Origin: UBA2965 sp036526135 | Lineage (GTDB): Bacteria; Pseudomonadota; Gammaproteobacteria; Pseudomonadales; Azotimanducaceae | NCBI GenBank assembly: GCA_036526135.1 | Contig: DATCZA010000018.1 | Span: 124,001 to 188,000, forward strand | DNA length: 64,000 bases | Direction: 5' to 3' | Shown: positions 18,015 to 27,440 of the stretch, in pieces | Layout: every line of letters begins with the position of its first letter | Numbering within the stretch: the first letter of the stretch is position 1 | Notes under the pieces: model-generated | Seen by the model: the letters and a program-made list of their open reading frames with translations, nothing else | The model's database searches: none | Told to the model about the DNA's origin: nothing | Program-made: the position numbers and the translations under genes

Positions 18015-19163
18015 TCAGTCGGCCTGGCGACGCAGGAAAGCCGGAATGTCCAGATAGTCCAGATCCTGAGTGTCCAGATCCTCTGCAAGGTTGTCCTTAT
18101 GCAGAGCCTGGTTGTGACGCTTGTAAGTCGGCTGGTCCAGATCCCGGTAGTCGATCTGCCCCTGGATGACCTCCTCGATCACCGTGTTGTCGATGACCAC
18201 ATTGGGTCTTGCCGGCTCGCCGAGCCCCGTGGCCACCACGGTGACCTTCAGCTCGTCGCCCAGATCCTGATCAATGACCGTCCCCACCACGACGGTGGCC
18301 TGCTCGGAGGCAAACTCGTTGATGATGTCGCCCACGTCGGAGTACTCGCCGATGGTGAGATCCGGCCCGGCAGAGACGTTGACCAGAATGCCTCTCGCGC
18401 CGTGCAGATCCACGTCCTCGAGCAGAGGCGAGCGGATTGCCGCTTCCGCCGCGTCGCGCGCGCGATTGTCTCCCGTTCCCCGGCCCGTGCCCATCATGGC
18501 CATGCCCATCTCCGACATGACCGTCCGCACGTCGGCAAAATCCACGTTGATGATTCCCGGCCGGATGATGAGGTCGGCAATCCCCTGCACGGCCCCGAGC
18601 AGCACGTCGTTGGCCGCACCGAACGCATCCAGCATGGTGGTTCGCTCCCCGAGCACGGCAAGGAGCTTTTCGTTGGGTATGGTGATCAGGGAATCGACGG
18701 TCTCACGCAGCTCCGCGATCCCGCGATCGGCGACGTCCGAGCGCTTTTCGAACTTGAAAGGCCGGGTGACCACCGCGACGGTCAGGATGTTCAGCTCACG
18801 GGCCACTTCCGCGACCACGGGCGCAGCTCCGGTTCCCGTGCCGCCTCCCATCCCGGCGGTGATGAACACCATGTCCGCCCCGACCAGCACCTCACCCAGA
18901 CGATCCCGATCCTCGATGGCGGCCTGCCGCCCGATGTCGGGATTCGCGCCGGCGCCGAGGCCTTTGGTGATATTGCTCCCGATCTGCAGAATTGTCTTCG
19001 CGTCGAGGTGCTTCAGAGCCTGGGCATCGGTATTGGCGGCGATGAAATCCACCCCCTCTACCTGCCTGCTCAACATGTGCTGGACGGCGTTGCCACCGCC
19101 GCCTCCCACTCCGACGACCTTGATCACCGCGCTCTGCGGGGCACTGTCTACCAGTTCAAACAT
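18015..19163 (-). CDS. ftsZ: Cell division GTPase FtsZ
   Basis: FtsZ is the tubulin-like GTPase that forms the Z ring. The 382 residues contain the nucleotide-binding GVGGGGGNAV and the tubulin signature GGGTGTGAAP. A variable linker follows. The conserved C-terminal peptide LDIPAFLRRQ binds FtsA and ZipA. It is the last gene of the dcw run before lpxC and lies 13 bases after ftsA. Confidence 0.99.
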   Translation of the reverse strand: MFELVDSAPQSAVIKVVGVGGGGGNAVQHMLSRQVEGVDFIAANTDAQALKHLDAKTILQIGSNITKGLGAGANPDIGRQAAIEDRDRLGEVLVGADMVFITAGMGGGTGTGAAPVVAEVARELNILTVAVVTRPFKFEKRSDVADRGIAELRETVDSLITIPNEKLLAVLGERTTMLDAFGAANDVLLGAVQGIADLIIRPGIINVDFADVRTVMSEMGMAMMGTGRGTGDNRARDAAEAAIRSPLLEDVDLHGARGILVNVSAGPDLTIGEYSDVGDIINEFASEQATVVVGTVIDQDLGDELKVTVVATGLGEPARPNVVIDNTVIEEVIQGQIDYRDLDQPTYKRHNQALHKDNLAEDLDTQDLDYLDIPAFLRRQAD

Positions 19164-19176
19164 CCTGATCTCCTAA

Positions 19177-20406
19177 CTAGAAATTGTCGCTCAACCACTT
19201 TTTCATTCGGCCGAAAGCACCCTTGCCCCGAAGCCTTCCGCGACCGGGCATCTCCCGCTCCCTCTCCCTGCCGTACTGCAACAGGCCGACGCCGGTCGCG
19301 TATACGGGATTTCTCACGATGTCCTTCAGACCCGCCACGTCACGTGGCGCGCCCAGGCTGACCGGCATGTGGAAGATCTCTTCCGCAAGCTCGACAACCC
19401 CCTCCATCTTCGACGCTCCCCCGGTGAGCACGATGCCCGCGGCGATGAGGTCTTCGAACCCGCTACGCCGCAGCTCCGCCTGTATCAGCGTGAACAGCTC
19501 GTCGTAGCGGGGCTCCACCACCTCCGCAAGCGCCTGGCGCGACAGCTCTTTGGCTGGCTTGTCGCCGACCCCGGGAACCTTGATGGTTTCATCGGGACCG
19601 GCGAGCTGCGTCAGCGCGCAGGCATATCTGATCTTGATCTCCTCTGCGTTCTGCGTGGGCGTTCGCAGCGCCATGGCAATGTCGTTGGTGACTTGGTCAC
19701 CGGCGATGGGGATCACCGCCGTGTGACGAATGGCGCCGCCCGTGAACACCGCGATGTCCGTGGTGCCGCCGCCTATGTCCACCAGGCAGACGCCCAGGTC
19801 GCGCTCGTCGTCCGTAAGCACGGAGTAGCTCGAGGCAAGCTGCTCGAGAATGATGTCGTTGACGGTCAGGCCACACCGCACGATGCACTTCTCGATGTTC
19901 TGCGCGGCGTTCACGGCGCAGGTGACCAGATGCACTTTGGCTTCGAGCCGCACCCCCGACATCCCGAGGGGCTCTTTCACCCCCTCCTGGTTGTCGATGA
20001 CGTATTCCTGGGGAAGGATGTGCAGAATCTTCTGGTCCGCCGGGATGGCCATGGCCTGGGCCGCATCGATCACCCGGTCCACGTCCTGGGGATAGACCTC
20101 GCGGTCCCGCACGGCGACGATCCCGTGGGAGTTGATGCTTCGTATGTGACTGCCGGCGATGCCCGCGTAGACGTTCTCGATGTGGCAGCCGGCCATGAGC
20201 TCGGCCTCCTCCACGGCGCGCTGGATGGACTGCACGGTGGATTCGATGTTCACCACCACGCCTTTCTTCAATCCCCGTGATGGGTGCGTTCCGAGCCCGA
20301 TGATCTCGAGCTCCCCTTCGAGGTTGAGCTCGGCCACGATGGCGGCCACCTTGCTCGTGCCGATGTCGAGACCGACGATTCGGGTCAGCTCACTGTCAGA
20401 TGCCAT
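19177..20406 (-). CDS. ftsA: Cell division protein FtsA
   Basis: FtsA is the actin-like ATPase that tethers FtsZ to the membrane and recruits later divisome proteins. The phosphate-1 motif VGLDIGTSKVAAIV, LVDIGGGTTDIAVF and VLTGGASKMEGV are visible. The C-terminus ends in an amphipathic membrane-targeting helix, GRMKKWLSDNF. The frame is open upstream to 20478, but the ATG at 20406 starts the normal N-terminus and overlaps the ftsQ stop by 11 bases, giving 409 residues. Confidence 0.98.
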   Translation of the reverse strand: MASDSELTRIVGLDIGTSKVAAIVAELNLEGELEIIGLGTHPSRGLKKGVVVNIESTVQSIQRAVEEAELMAGCHIENVYAGIAGSHIRSINSHGIVAVRDREVYPQDVDRVIDAAQAMAIPADQKILHILPQEYVIDNQEGVKEPLGMSGVRLEAKVHLVTCAVNAAQNIEKCIVRCGLTVNDIILEQLASSYSVLTDDERDLGVCLVDIGGGTTDIAVFTGGAIRHTAVIPIAGDQVTNDIAMALRTPTQNAEEIKIRYACALTQLAGPDETIKVPGVGDKPAKELSRQALAEVVEPRYDELFTLIQAELRRSGFEDLIAAGIVLTGGASKMEGVVELAEEIFHMPVSLGAPRDVAGLKDIVRNPVYATGVGLLQYGREREREMPGRGRLRGKGAFGRMKKWLSDNF

Positions 20407-21100
20407 TTGCTGTGGGTTCCTCGTATGCAAGGAGCGGATCTTTCCAACCAACCGCGAGACCGCCGGTATACCGCGCATCGACGTAGTCGACGGTCTCGAT
20501 GCGGTCCTTCAACGCCCGTTCGTAGACGATGCCGAATCGGGCGATTCGCTGGGCGATATCCCGGTCGCCCAGCGCAACCCGAAGACCGCCGCGAAGCTCG
20601 ACTTCCCACTCGCCGAGGGACGTCTGCCTGAGCGCCGAGATGCGTCTTCCCGCGCCCGGCAGGGACTCCTGCAGCAGCAGATAGACTTCCAGCGCGCTGC
20701 GCGGGCTGGCCAGCGCGCAGTCGAAGACGGGCAGCGCGGCGGGCGCGTCCGGGATCGCGATCACCCGGCCGTTGCTGGTGAGGTGAGCACCGTCGCCCCA
20801 GACCGCGACAGGAACATCCTTGTCGACGGCAATGTCGAGCCCCGGAGGCCATACGCGGCGGACCGTCACGCGACGCGTCCAGGAAAGGCTCCGCAGCCGG
20901 TCACGCACCTCGGCGAGATCCACGCTCAGCAGGCCCGCATCGAGGCCGGTGAGCACCGCCGCCTCGATCTGCTGCTGCTCCCCGGGGGTGAGCTCGCCGA
21001 TGACGCGCACGTTCTCGATGGGCCGATCCATTTGCCACACCAGCGCAGCCACCACGGCCCCGGCCAGCACAATCAGGAGCACGGCGGACACCCTACGCAT
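20396..21100 (-). CDS. ftsQ: Cell division protein FtsQ
   Basis: FtsQ is a bitopic divisome protein that bridges FtsA-side and FtsBL-side components. One membrane helix (about residues 5-20) is followed by a POTRA domain beginning IENVRVIGELT, then SWTRRVTVRRVWPPGLDIAVDKDVPVAVW and the beta domain. At 234 residues it is short compared with about 276 in E. coli. It overlaps murC by 8 bases and ftsA by 11, so no ddl or murB lies between murC and ftsQ. Confidence 0.95.
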   Translation of the reverse strand: MRRVSAVLLIVLAGAVVAALVWQMDRPIENVRVIGELTPGEQQQIEAAVLTGLDAGLLSVDLAEVRDRLRSLSWTRRVTVRRVWPPGLDIAVDKDVPVAVWGDGAHLTSNGRVIAIPDAPAALPVFDCALASPRSALEVYLLLQESLPGAGRRISALRQTSLGEWEVELRGGLRVALGDRDIAQRIARFGIVYERALKDRIETVDYVDARYTGGLAVGWKDPLLAYEEPTANGI

Positions 21101-22508
21101 CCGTCACCTCCTTGAGGCTCAGCGAGATCTGGTTGACGCTGCCGGCCCCCTGAACGAGCACCACGTCGCCATCCCGGACGATGTCGGGCAGGAGCCCCAG
21201 GGCTTCCTCGGGGTCGGCGGCGTAGGTGGGGTTGACGAGCCCGCGCTGCCGCAGGCCCTGGCACAACGCCTTGCCGTCCGCGCCAGGTATGGGTTCCTCG
21301 CCCGCCGCGTAAACCTCCAGCAGCACGAGGGCGTCCACCTCGGAGAGAACTCTCACGAAATCGTCGTAAAGATCCCTGGTACGGGTGAACCGGTGCGGCT
21401 GATAGACCATGACGAGCCGCCGATCGGGCCAGACGCGGCGCGCGGTCTGAATCACTGCGGCCACTTCGGAAGGATGGTGGCCGTAGTCGTCGACCATCGT
21501 GACGCGGGCGCAGCCCACCGGCGTCTGCGCGAAAACCTCGAACCGCCGGCCCACGCCGCGGAACTGCGACAGGCCGGCGACGATGGCCTCGTCCGGTATG
21601 CCTTCGTCGGTGGCGACCGCTGCCGCCGCGAGCGCGTTGAGCACGTTGTGCTCGCCGGGAACGGCCAGGGAGATCTCCAGGTCACCGTGACCGTCGGGAC
21701 GCTCGGCGACGAAACGCCACGATGCGCCGTTCACGTCGAGATCCCGGGCGCGGTAGTCGCCGTCCTCCGCGAAGCCGTAAGTCAGCATGGGCCGGGCAAG
21801 CTCGGGCAGAACGTCGCGCACGTTCGCATCGTCCGTGCACAGCACGACGCTTCCGTAGAAGGGCAGACGGTGCACGAACCGCACGAACGCGCCGCGCAGC
21901 TCGGCAAAGTCGTTGTGGTAGGTGCCCATGTGATCCCGGTCGATGTTGGTGATCACGGCCTGCATGGGTTTGAGGTGAAGAAACGACGCGTCGCTTTCGT
22001 CGGCTTCCGCAATCAGGTACCGGCCGGCGCCCAGCTGCGCATTGGTTCCCGTGCTGTTGAGCAAACCGCCGATGACGAAGGTGGGGTCCAGGCCCGCGGT
22101 CTGGAATATGGCCGTGATCAGGCTGGTAGTGGTCGTCTTGCCGTGGGTTCCGGCGACGGCAATGCCGTGACGATAGCGCATGAGCTCCCCGAGCATCTCC
22201 GCCCGCGCCACGACCGGTATCCGCCGCGCGTGAGCGGCGCGAAGCTCAGGGTTGTCTCCCGCGACCGCGCTGGATACCACGACCACGTCCTTGCCCTCGA
22301 CGTGCCCCGCAGCATGGCCCACATGGACGGTTGCGCCGAGCCGTTCCAGTCGCGCCGTGGTCTCCGACGCGCGAAGGTCTGATCCCGACACCTGGTATCC
22401 CTGGTTGAGAAGCACCTCGGCAATGCCGCACATGCCGGCACCGCCAATGCCCACGAAGTGAATGCGCCGCACCCGGCGCATCTCCGGCACGTAGTACGAC
22501 TCAGCCAC
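21093..22508 (-). CDS. murC: UDP-N-acetylmuramate--L-alanine ligase MurC
   Basis: MurC adds L-alanine to UDP-MurNAc. The N-terminal PEMRRVRRIHFVGIGGAGM segment and the ATP loop GTHGKTTTTSLI are typical, followed by the Mur ligase central and C-terminal domains (GRRFEVF, DDYGHHPSE). The GTG at 22508 was chosen because it retains the PEMRRVR segment found in relatives and follows GGAGGCGAAAGGCC. It overlaps the ftsW stop by 8 bases, so murG is absent from its usual place. Length is 471 residues. Confidence 0.97.
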   Translation of the reverse strand: MAESYYVPEMRRVRRIHFVGIGGAGMCGIAEVLLNQGYQVSGSDLRASETTARLERLGATVHVGHAAGHVEGKDVVVVSSAVAGDNPELRAAHARRIPVVARAEMLGELMRYRHGIAVAGTHGKTTTTSLITAIFQTAGLDPTFVIGGLLNSTGTNAQLGAGRYLIAEADESDASFLHLKPMQAVITNIDRDHMGTYHNDFAELRGAFVRFVHRLPFYGSVVLCTDDANVRDVLPELARPMLTYGFAEDGDYRARDLDVNGASWRFVAERPDGHGDLEISLAVPGEHNVLNALAAAAVATDEGIPDEAIVAGLSQFRGVGRRFEVFAQTPVGCARVTMVDDYGHHPSEVAAVIQTARRVWPDRRLVMVYQPHRFTRTRDLYDDFVRVLSEVDALVLLEVYAAGEEPIPGADGKALCQGLRQRGLVNPTYAADPEEALGLLPDIVRDGDVVLVQGAGSVNQISLSLKEVTDA

Positions 22509-23586
22509 GGCCTTTCGCCTCCATCTGGGCCCGGAACGCGAGCCCCAGCATGGTGCTGCACACCAGCAGGCTGTTACCACCGAAGCTCACGAATGGCAGC
22601 GTGAGGCCTTTGGTCGGCAACATCCCGGTGTTGACGCCCATATTGACAAGGCACTGCACGCCCAACAGCAGGCCGACGCCGTAGGTGAGGTAGCCGGCGA
22701 AGTATCTTTCTTCCGCCACCGCCCGACCGGCTATGAGCAGCACCCTGGCGATCAGCGTGCCGAACAGAACGACCACCGCGACGGTGCCCAGCAGGCCGAG
22801 CTCCTCGGCAATCACGGCGAATATGAAGTCGTTGTGCGCTTCCGGCAGGTAGAAGAGTTTCTGGATACCCTCGCCAAGACCGAGCCCGGTGACCTCTCCA
22901 CGCCCGAAGGCGATCAGCGCCTGGGTGAGCTGGTAGCCGCTGCCGAAGGCGAACGACCACGGGTCCGTGAAGCTCACCAGCCTCTGCATGCGGTAGGGCT
23001 GCAGCAGCGCAAGGGCGGCCAGCAGCAGAGCCGCGACCACGACGAGCAGGAGAAAGTGACGAAGCCGGGTGCCCGCGACGAAGAGCATCCCGCAGACGGC
23101 GGCGCCGAGAACCACGACGGAGCCGAAGTCGGGCTCCATGAGCAGCAGCAGCGCGACGATGGCCACCATCATGAGCGGCCGCAGCAGCGCGATGGAGCTC
23201 TCCCGCACCGCTTCGTCAAAGCGGGCCAGATAGCCGGCCACGTAGACCAGCACCAGGAGCTTGGCGAACTCTGACGCCTGCAGCGTGAAGGCGCCAAGCC
23301 CTATCCAGCGCCGCGCGCCGTTCACCTCGACGCCGATGCCGGGAACCAGCACCAGGATGCAGAGAATCACCGCGAGGCCCCAGGCGAGGTGGTGGCAACG
23401 CTGCCAAACGGCGAGCGGCACCGCGAGCACGACGCCGAACGCGGTCAGGCTGACGAGCAGGAAGATGCCGTGCTTCCAGACCAGGCTTTCACTGATGGCG
23501 ACGGCGGCGGAGGCCACCATGACCGTGCCCAGCACTAGGATGAGCAGCCAGGACAGCAGGAGCGTCATGTCGAGCCTCGCCGTCAT
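22501..23586 (-). CDS. ftsW: Septal peptidoglycan glycosyltransferase FtsW
   Basis: FtsW is the SEDS-family glycosyltransferase that polymerises septal glycan from lipid II together with FtsI. The 361 residues show about ten membrane segments. They include GARRWIGLGAFTLQASEFAKL, the large periplasmic loop with PEAHNDFIFAVIAEELG, and the C-terminal PFVSFGGNSLLV. It is about 40-50 residues shorter than the E. coli protein because the N-terminal cytoplasmic tail is nearly absent. It overlaps murD by 4 and murC by 8 bases. Confidence 0.96.
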   Translation of the reverse strand: MTARLDMTLLLSWLLILVLGTVMVASAAVAISESLVWKHGIFLLVSLTAFGVVLAVPLAVWQRCHHLAWGLAVILCILVLVPGIGVEVNGARRWIGLGAFTLQASEFAKLLVLVYVAGYLARFDEAVRESSIALLRPLMMVAIVALLLLMEPDFGSVVVLGAAVCGMLFVAGTRLRHFLLLVVVAALLLAALALLQPYRMQRLVSFTDPWSFAFGSGYQLTQALIAFGRGEVTGLGLGEGIQKLFYLPEAHNDFIFAVIAEELGLLGTVAVVVLFGTLIARVLLIAGRAVAEERYFAGYLTYGVGLLLGVQCLVNMGVNTGMLPTKGLTLPFVSFGGNSLLVCSTMLGLAFRAQMEAKGRG

Positions 23587-24890
23587 GCCGCGAACTCCAT
23601 GACCGCCGCCGCGAAGCGCTCACCGCGATCGGCGAAGTTCTCGAACATGTCCAGGCTGGCGCAGGCGGGGGAAAGCAGGACCAGATCGCCGGGACCCGCC
23701 GCGTTGCGGGCCGCGACCACCGCGGCCTCCAGGGTATCCACTCTGACGAGCGGAACGGCGCCGTCCAGAGCCCGAGCCATGGCGTCGGCATCCACGCCGA
23801 GCAGAACGGCCGTCTTCACGTAGCGCGAGACCGGCTCCCGCAGAGCGGTGAAATCCGCACCCTTGCCGTCCCCGCCCGCAATCAGTATCAGCGATCCCCC
23901 GGAGGACTCTCCCAGGCCCTGCAGCGCCGCGACGGTGGCGCCGACGTTCGTCGCCTTGGAGTCGTTCACGTAGCTCACGCCACCGGCCTCGGCGACCAGC
24001 TGGCAGCGGTGCGGCAGCCCGCGAAAGCTCGATACCGCTCCCGCCAGCGATTGAAGATCTGCACGCGGGTGCCAGGCGAGCGCACAGGCAGCGAGCACGT
24101 TCAACTCGTTGTGCCGGCCGGACAGCGGAAGCGCTTCCACCGGCAGCACAGCGCGCTCGCCACGGGCGAGCACTCCGTCGACGACGCCCCAATCACCCTC
24201 GCCCGGCGCATCGCCGCCGAAGGTGACCAGCTCATCCACGTCGTGCTGAGGAAAGGTGAGGGGGTCCGCCCGGTTGGCTACGGCCCGCCCGCAATCCCGA
24301 TAGACGCGCTGCTTGCTGGCCGCGTACTCGGCAAGGCTGCGGTGTCGGTCCAGATGGTCTTCGGTGACGTTGAGGATGGTCGCTGCGCTGAACCGCCAGG
24401 GGCGAAGACGCTCCAGCTGGAAGCTGGAGAGCTCGAGCACGTAGCTGTCGCAGGCCTCGTCGAGAAGGGAAAGCGCCGGCTCACCGAGATTGCCGCCGAC
24501 GCCCGGATTGCCGCCCGTGGCACGCAGGAGGTGGCCCATCAGCGCTGTGACCGTGCTCTTGCCGTTGGTTCCCGTGATCGCGGTGATGGGCGCTTGCGCC
24601 GCTTCGCAGAAGAGGTCGATGTCGCTGGCGAGTTCCGCGCCGGCCGCGCGCGCCGCTCTGACCAGGCAGCTGTCCAGCTCCACCCCAGGGCTGACGATCA
24701 CGCGGTCGACGCCCGCGAAGTCAAAGCCCGCCAGGCCGAAGTGAAACTCCGTGTCCGGATAGTCGGGCACGACGCCGGCATGGGGCGGTTCGGCACGGGT
24801 ATCGAGCACCACCAGCTCGTCCTCGCCGTGGAGGTACTCCAGGCAGGAGAGGCCGGTTACGCCTAAGCCGATGATCGCTGTCCTTTTCAA
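23583..24890 (-). CDS. murD: UDP-N-acetylmuramoyl-L-alanine--D-glutamate ligase MurD
   Basis: MurD adds D-glutamate to UDP-MurNAc-L-Ala. The Rossmann-like N-terminus AIIGLGVTGLSCLEYL, the ATP loop ITGTNGKSTVTAL and the C-terminal YVNDSKATN motif are present. The start is a TTG, 20 bases after the mraY stop. Length (435) is normal. It is translationally coupled to ftsW by ATGA. Confidence 0.97.
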   Translation of the reverse strand: MKRTAIIGLGVTGLSCLEYLHGEDELVVLDTRAEPPHAGVVPDYPDTEFHFGLAGFDFAGVDRVIVSPGVELDSCLVRAARAAGAELASDIDLFCEAAQAPITAITGTNGKSTVTALMGHLLRATGGNPGVGGNLGEPALSLLDEACDSYVLELSSFQLERLRPWRFSAATILNVTEDHLDRHRSLAEYAASKQRVYRDCGRAVANRADPLTFPQHDVDELVTFGGDAPGEGDWGVVDGVLARGERAVLPVEALPLSGRHNELNVLAACALAWHPRADLQSLAGAVSSFRGLPHRCQLVAEAGGVSYVNDSKATNVGATVAALQGLGESSGGSLILIAGGDGKGADFTALREPVSRYVKTAVLLGVDADAMARALDGAVPLVRVDTLEAAVVAARNAAGPGDLVLLSPACASLDMFENFADRGERFAAAVMEFAA

Positions 24891-24909
24891 TCTGGCTGAT
24901 CCGTGTCCG

Positions 24910-25992
24910 CTACCTGAGCTTGAGCGTGGAAAGTCCGATCAGAACGAGGACCAGGGTGACGATCCAGAACCGAACGATCACGCGCGGCTCGGGCCATCCC
25001 TTGAGCTCGAAATGATGATGAATTGGCGCCATCCGGAATATCCGACGGCCGGTCATGCGGTACGAGGCCACCTGAAGAATGACGGAGACCGTCTCCAGCA
25101 CGAACAACCCGCCCATGATGAACAGCACGATCTCGTGACGCACGATGACGGCGACCACACCGAGCGCCGCACCCAGCGCCAGCGCACCCACGTCGCCCAT
25201 GAACACCTGGGCCGGATACGTGTTGAACCAGAGAAAGCCGAGCCCGGCGCCGATCAGCGCGCCGCAGAACACGGCCAGCTCCCCGGCGTCGGCAATGTAG
25301 GGTATCTGCAGATAGCTGGAAAACTCCGTGTGACCGACCAGGTAGGCAATCAGGCCCAGGGCAGCGCCCACCATGACCGTGGGCAGAATGGCAAGGCCGT
25401 CGAGCCCGTCGGTGAGGTTGACCGCGTTGCTGGTTCCCACGATGACGAAGTAGGCGACCGCCAGGTAGCCCACACCCAATGGGATGGCGACCTCCTTGAA
25501 AAACGGGACGATCAGCTCGGTCTCCTGAGGAGCCTCCGCGGTGTAGTAGAGAAAGGCCGCGGCCCCCAGCCCCACCAAGGACTGCCAGAAATACTTCCAC
25601 CGGGCGATGAGCCCGCGGCTGCTGCGCTGGGAGAGTTTCAGGTAGTCGTCGATCCAGCCGACGACCCCGAATGCCACCGTGACCAGCAGGACGACCCACA
25701 CGTACTTGTTACCAAGGTCTCCCCACAGCAGCGTGGTGACCAGAATGACGATCAGGATCAACGCCCCGCCCATGGTCGGGGTGCCCGCCTTGCTGAAGTG
25801 GCTTTCAGGACCGTCGTCGCGCACGGTCTGCCCGATCTGATAAAGCGAGAGCTTGCCGATGACGTAGGGACCGATCAGCAGTGACATCGCCAGCGCCGTC
25901 ATCACGCTCACCATGGTTCGGAATGTCAGGTAGTGGAACACGCCGAAGCCGCTCACATATCCGGACAGGTATTCGGTCAGCCACAACAGCAT
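24910..25992 (-). CDS. mraY: Phospho-N-acetylmuramoyl-pentapeptide transferase MraY
   Basis: MraY makes lipid I on undecaprenyl phosphate. The 360-residue integral membrane protein has GDDGPESHFSKAGTPTMGG, NAVNLTDGLDGLAILP and FMGDVGALALG (catalytic Asp residues), and the HHHFE motif near the C-terminus. The ATG at 25992 overlaps the murE stop by one base (TGATG), so murF, normally between murE and mraY, is not here. Confidence 0.98.
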   Translation of the reverse strand: MLLWLTEYLSGYVSGFGVFHYLTFRTMVSVMTALAMSLLIGPYVIGKLSLYQIGQTVRDDGPESHFSKAGTPTMGGALILIVILVTTLLWGDLGNKYVWVVLLVTVAFGVVGWIDDYLKLSQRSSRGLIARWKYFWQSLVGLGAAAFLYYTAEAPQETELIVPFFKEVAIPLGVGYLAVAYFVIVGTSNAVNLTDGLDGLAILPTVMVGAALGLIAYLVGHTEFSSYLQIPYIADAGELAVFCGALIGAGLGFLWFNTYPAQVFMGDVGALALGAALGVVAVIVRHEIVLFIMGGLFVLETVSVILQVASYRMTGRRIFRMAPIHHHFELKGWPEPRVIVRFWIVTLVLVLIGLSTLKLR

Positions 25993-27440
25993 CAGACGTT
26001 CACTCCCAGCGCGTTGGCGACCTCGACCCGGTCGCTGTAGCTCAGGCGGCGCCCGGCCACTTCCTGGTAGTCCTCGTGGCCTTTGCCCGCCACCACCACC
26101 AGGTCGCCCGCCGAGGCGTTCTCCACCGCCCGGGCGATCGCCTCGCGGCGATCGACGCAGCGGTGCGTGCACGCCGCGCCCCGCAACCCCGCCGCCATGT
26201 CGTCGATGATCCGCTCCGGATCTTCCGACCGGGGGTTGTCGCTCGTCATCCAGATCACGTCCGCGCGACGCTCGGCGGCCTGGGCCATGAGCGGCCGCTT
26301 GCCCGGATCACGGTCGCCGCCGCAACCAAACACGCACACCAGCGCGCCGGACGTGTGGCGCCTGAGCGCCTCGAGCACCTTGTCCAGAGCGTCCGGCGTG
26401 TGGGCGTAGTCCACCACCACCGCGGGGCGCCCCGGCGCGTGAAGAAACTCCATCCGACCGGGAACCTGGGCAACCGAGGCCGCCGCTTCCACCACGTCGT
26501 CGAAGGCGAGCCCGGAGCAGCACAGCGCTCCTATGGCGGCCGCCATGTTGGCCACCGAGAACTCGCCGGCCAGGGGCAACGCCAGATCGGCGGCGCCCCA
26601 GGGCGACCGCCAGCGGCCGCGAACGCCCTGGTCGGTGAAGACGAGATCGTGCCAGCCGAGCTCCGCCTGGCGGCCGTAGCCGAGCAGGGCGACGCCGGGC
26701 CCAAGAGATCGCGCCACGCGACGGCCGAACGCGTCGTCGAGATTGACCACCGCCGTGTCGAGAGACGGCCACCGGAACAGGGATGCCTTGGCATCCGCGT
26801 AGGCCGCCTCGGTCTGGTGGTAGTCGAGGTGGTCGCGGGACAGATTGGACAGCACGGCGACGTCGAACTCCACCTCGGCAACCCGCCCCTGACTGAGGGC
26901 GTGGGAGCTGACTTCCATGGCAACCCAATCGCAGCCCGCATCCAGAAGCTGGCCCAGACGGCGCTGCACGGTCACCCCATCCTCGGTGGTGAGCCTCGTG
27001 CGTTCCAACGCCCCGGGCCTGCCCCAGCCGATGGTGCCCATGTAGCCGGCGGTCCGGCCGAGGCGTCCGGCCAGATCGGCGATGAAGTGGGCAATGGACG
27101 TCTTGCCGTTTGTCCCCGTCACCCCGATACACCTCAGCCGGCGGCTCGGCCACTCGTGCACGCGAGCTGCCAGGGCGCCCCGGCGCAGCTTGAGATCGGG
27201 CACGACCACGGCCGGGCAGCCTTCCAGCTCCAGCCCCGCCGCCAGCGGTCGCTCCGACAGCACGGCCACCGCGCCGTTACGGCAGGCTTCGGCGACGTAA
27301 TCCTGCCCGTCCGAACGATCCCCGGAGATCGCCACGAACGCATCCCCCGGACGAACCTCCCGGGAGTCCACCGCCAGCCCCCTGATCGGCACCTCGGGGG
27401 CGTCGGGGTCTTCGAGCAGCTGCCGCAGGGATACGCTCAC
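25992..27440 (-). CDS. murE: UDP-MurNAc-tripeptide synthetase MurE (meso-DAP adding)
   Basis: MurE adds the third stem-peptide residue. The ATP loop GVTGTNGKTSIAHF is present. The motif SDNPRSEDP contains DNPR, which in this family marks meso-diaminopimelate specificity, so the wall should be of the usual Gram-negative type. The start is a GTG that overlaps the ftsI stop (GTGA). At 482 residues it is a single MurE, not a MurE-MurF fusion. Confidence 0.98.
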   Translation of the reverse strand: MSVSLRQLLEDPDAPEVPIRGLAVDSREVRPGDAFVAISGDRSDGQDYVAEACRNGAVAVLSERPLAAGLELEGCPAVVVPDLKLRRGALAARVHEWPSRRLRCIGVTGTNGKTSIAHFIADLAGRLGRTAGYMGTIGWGRPGALERTRLTTEDGVTVQRRLGQLLDAGCDWVAMEVSSHALSQGRVAEVEFDVAVLSNLSRDHLDYHQTEAAYADAKASLFRWPSLDTAVVNLDDAFGRRVARSLGPGVALLGYGRQAELGWHDLVFTDQGVRGRWRSPWGAADLALPLAGEFSVANMAAAIGALCCSGLAFDDVVEAAASVAQVPGRMEFLHAPGRPAVVVDYAHTPDALDKVLEALRRHTSGALVCVFGCGGDRDPGKRPLMAQAAERRADVIWMTSDNPRSEDPERIIDDMAAGLRGAACTHRCVDRREAIARAVENASAGDLVVVAGKGHEDYQEVAGRRLSYSDRVEVANALGVNV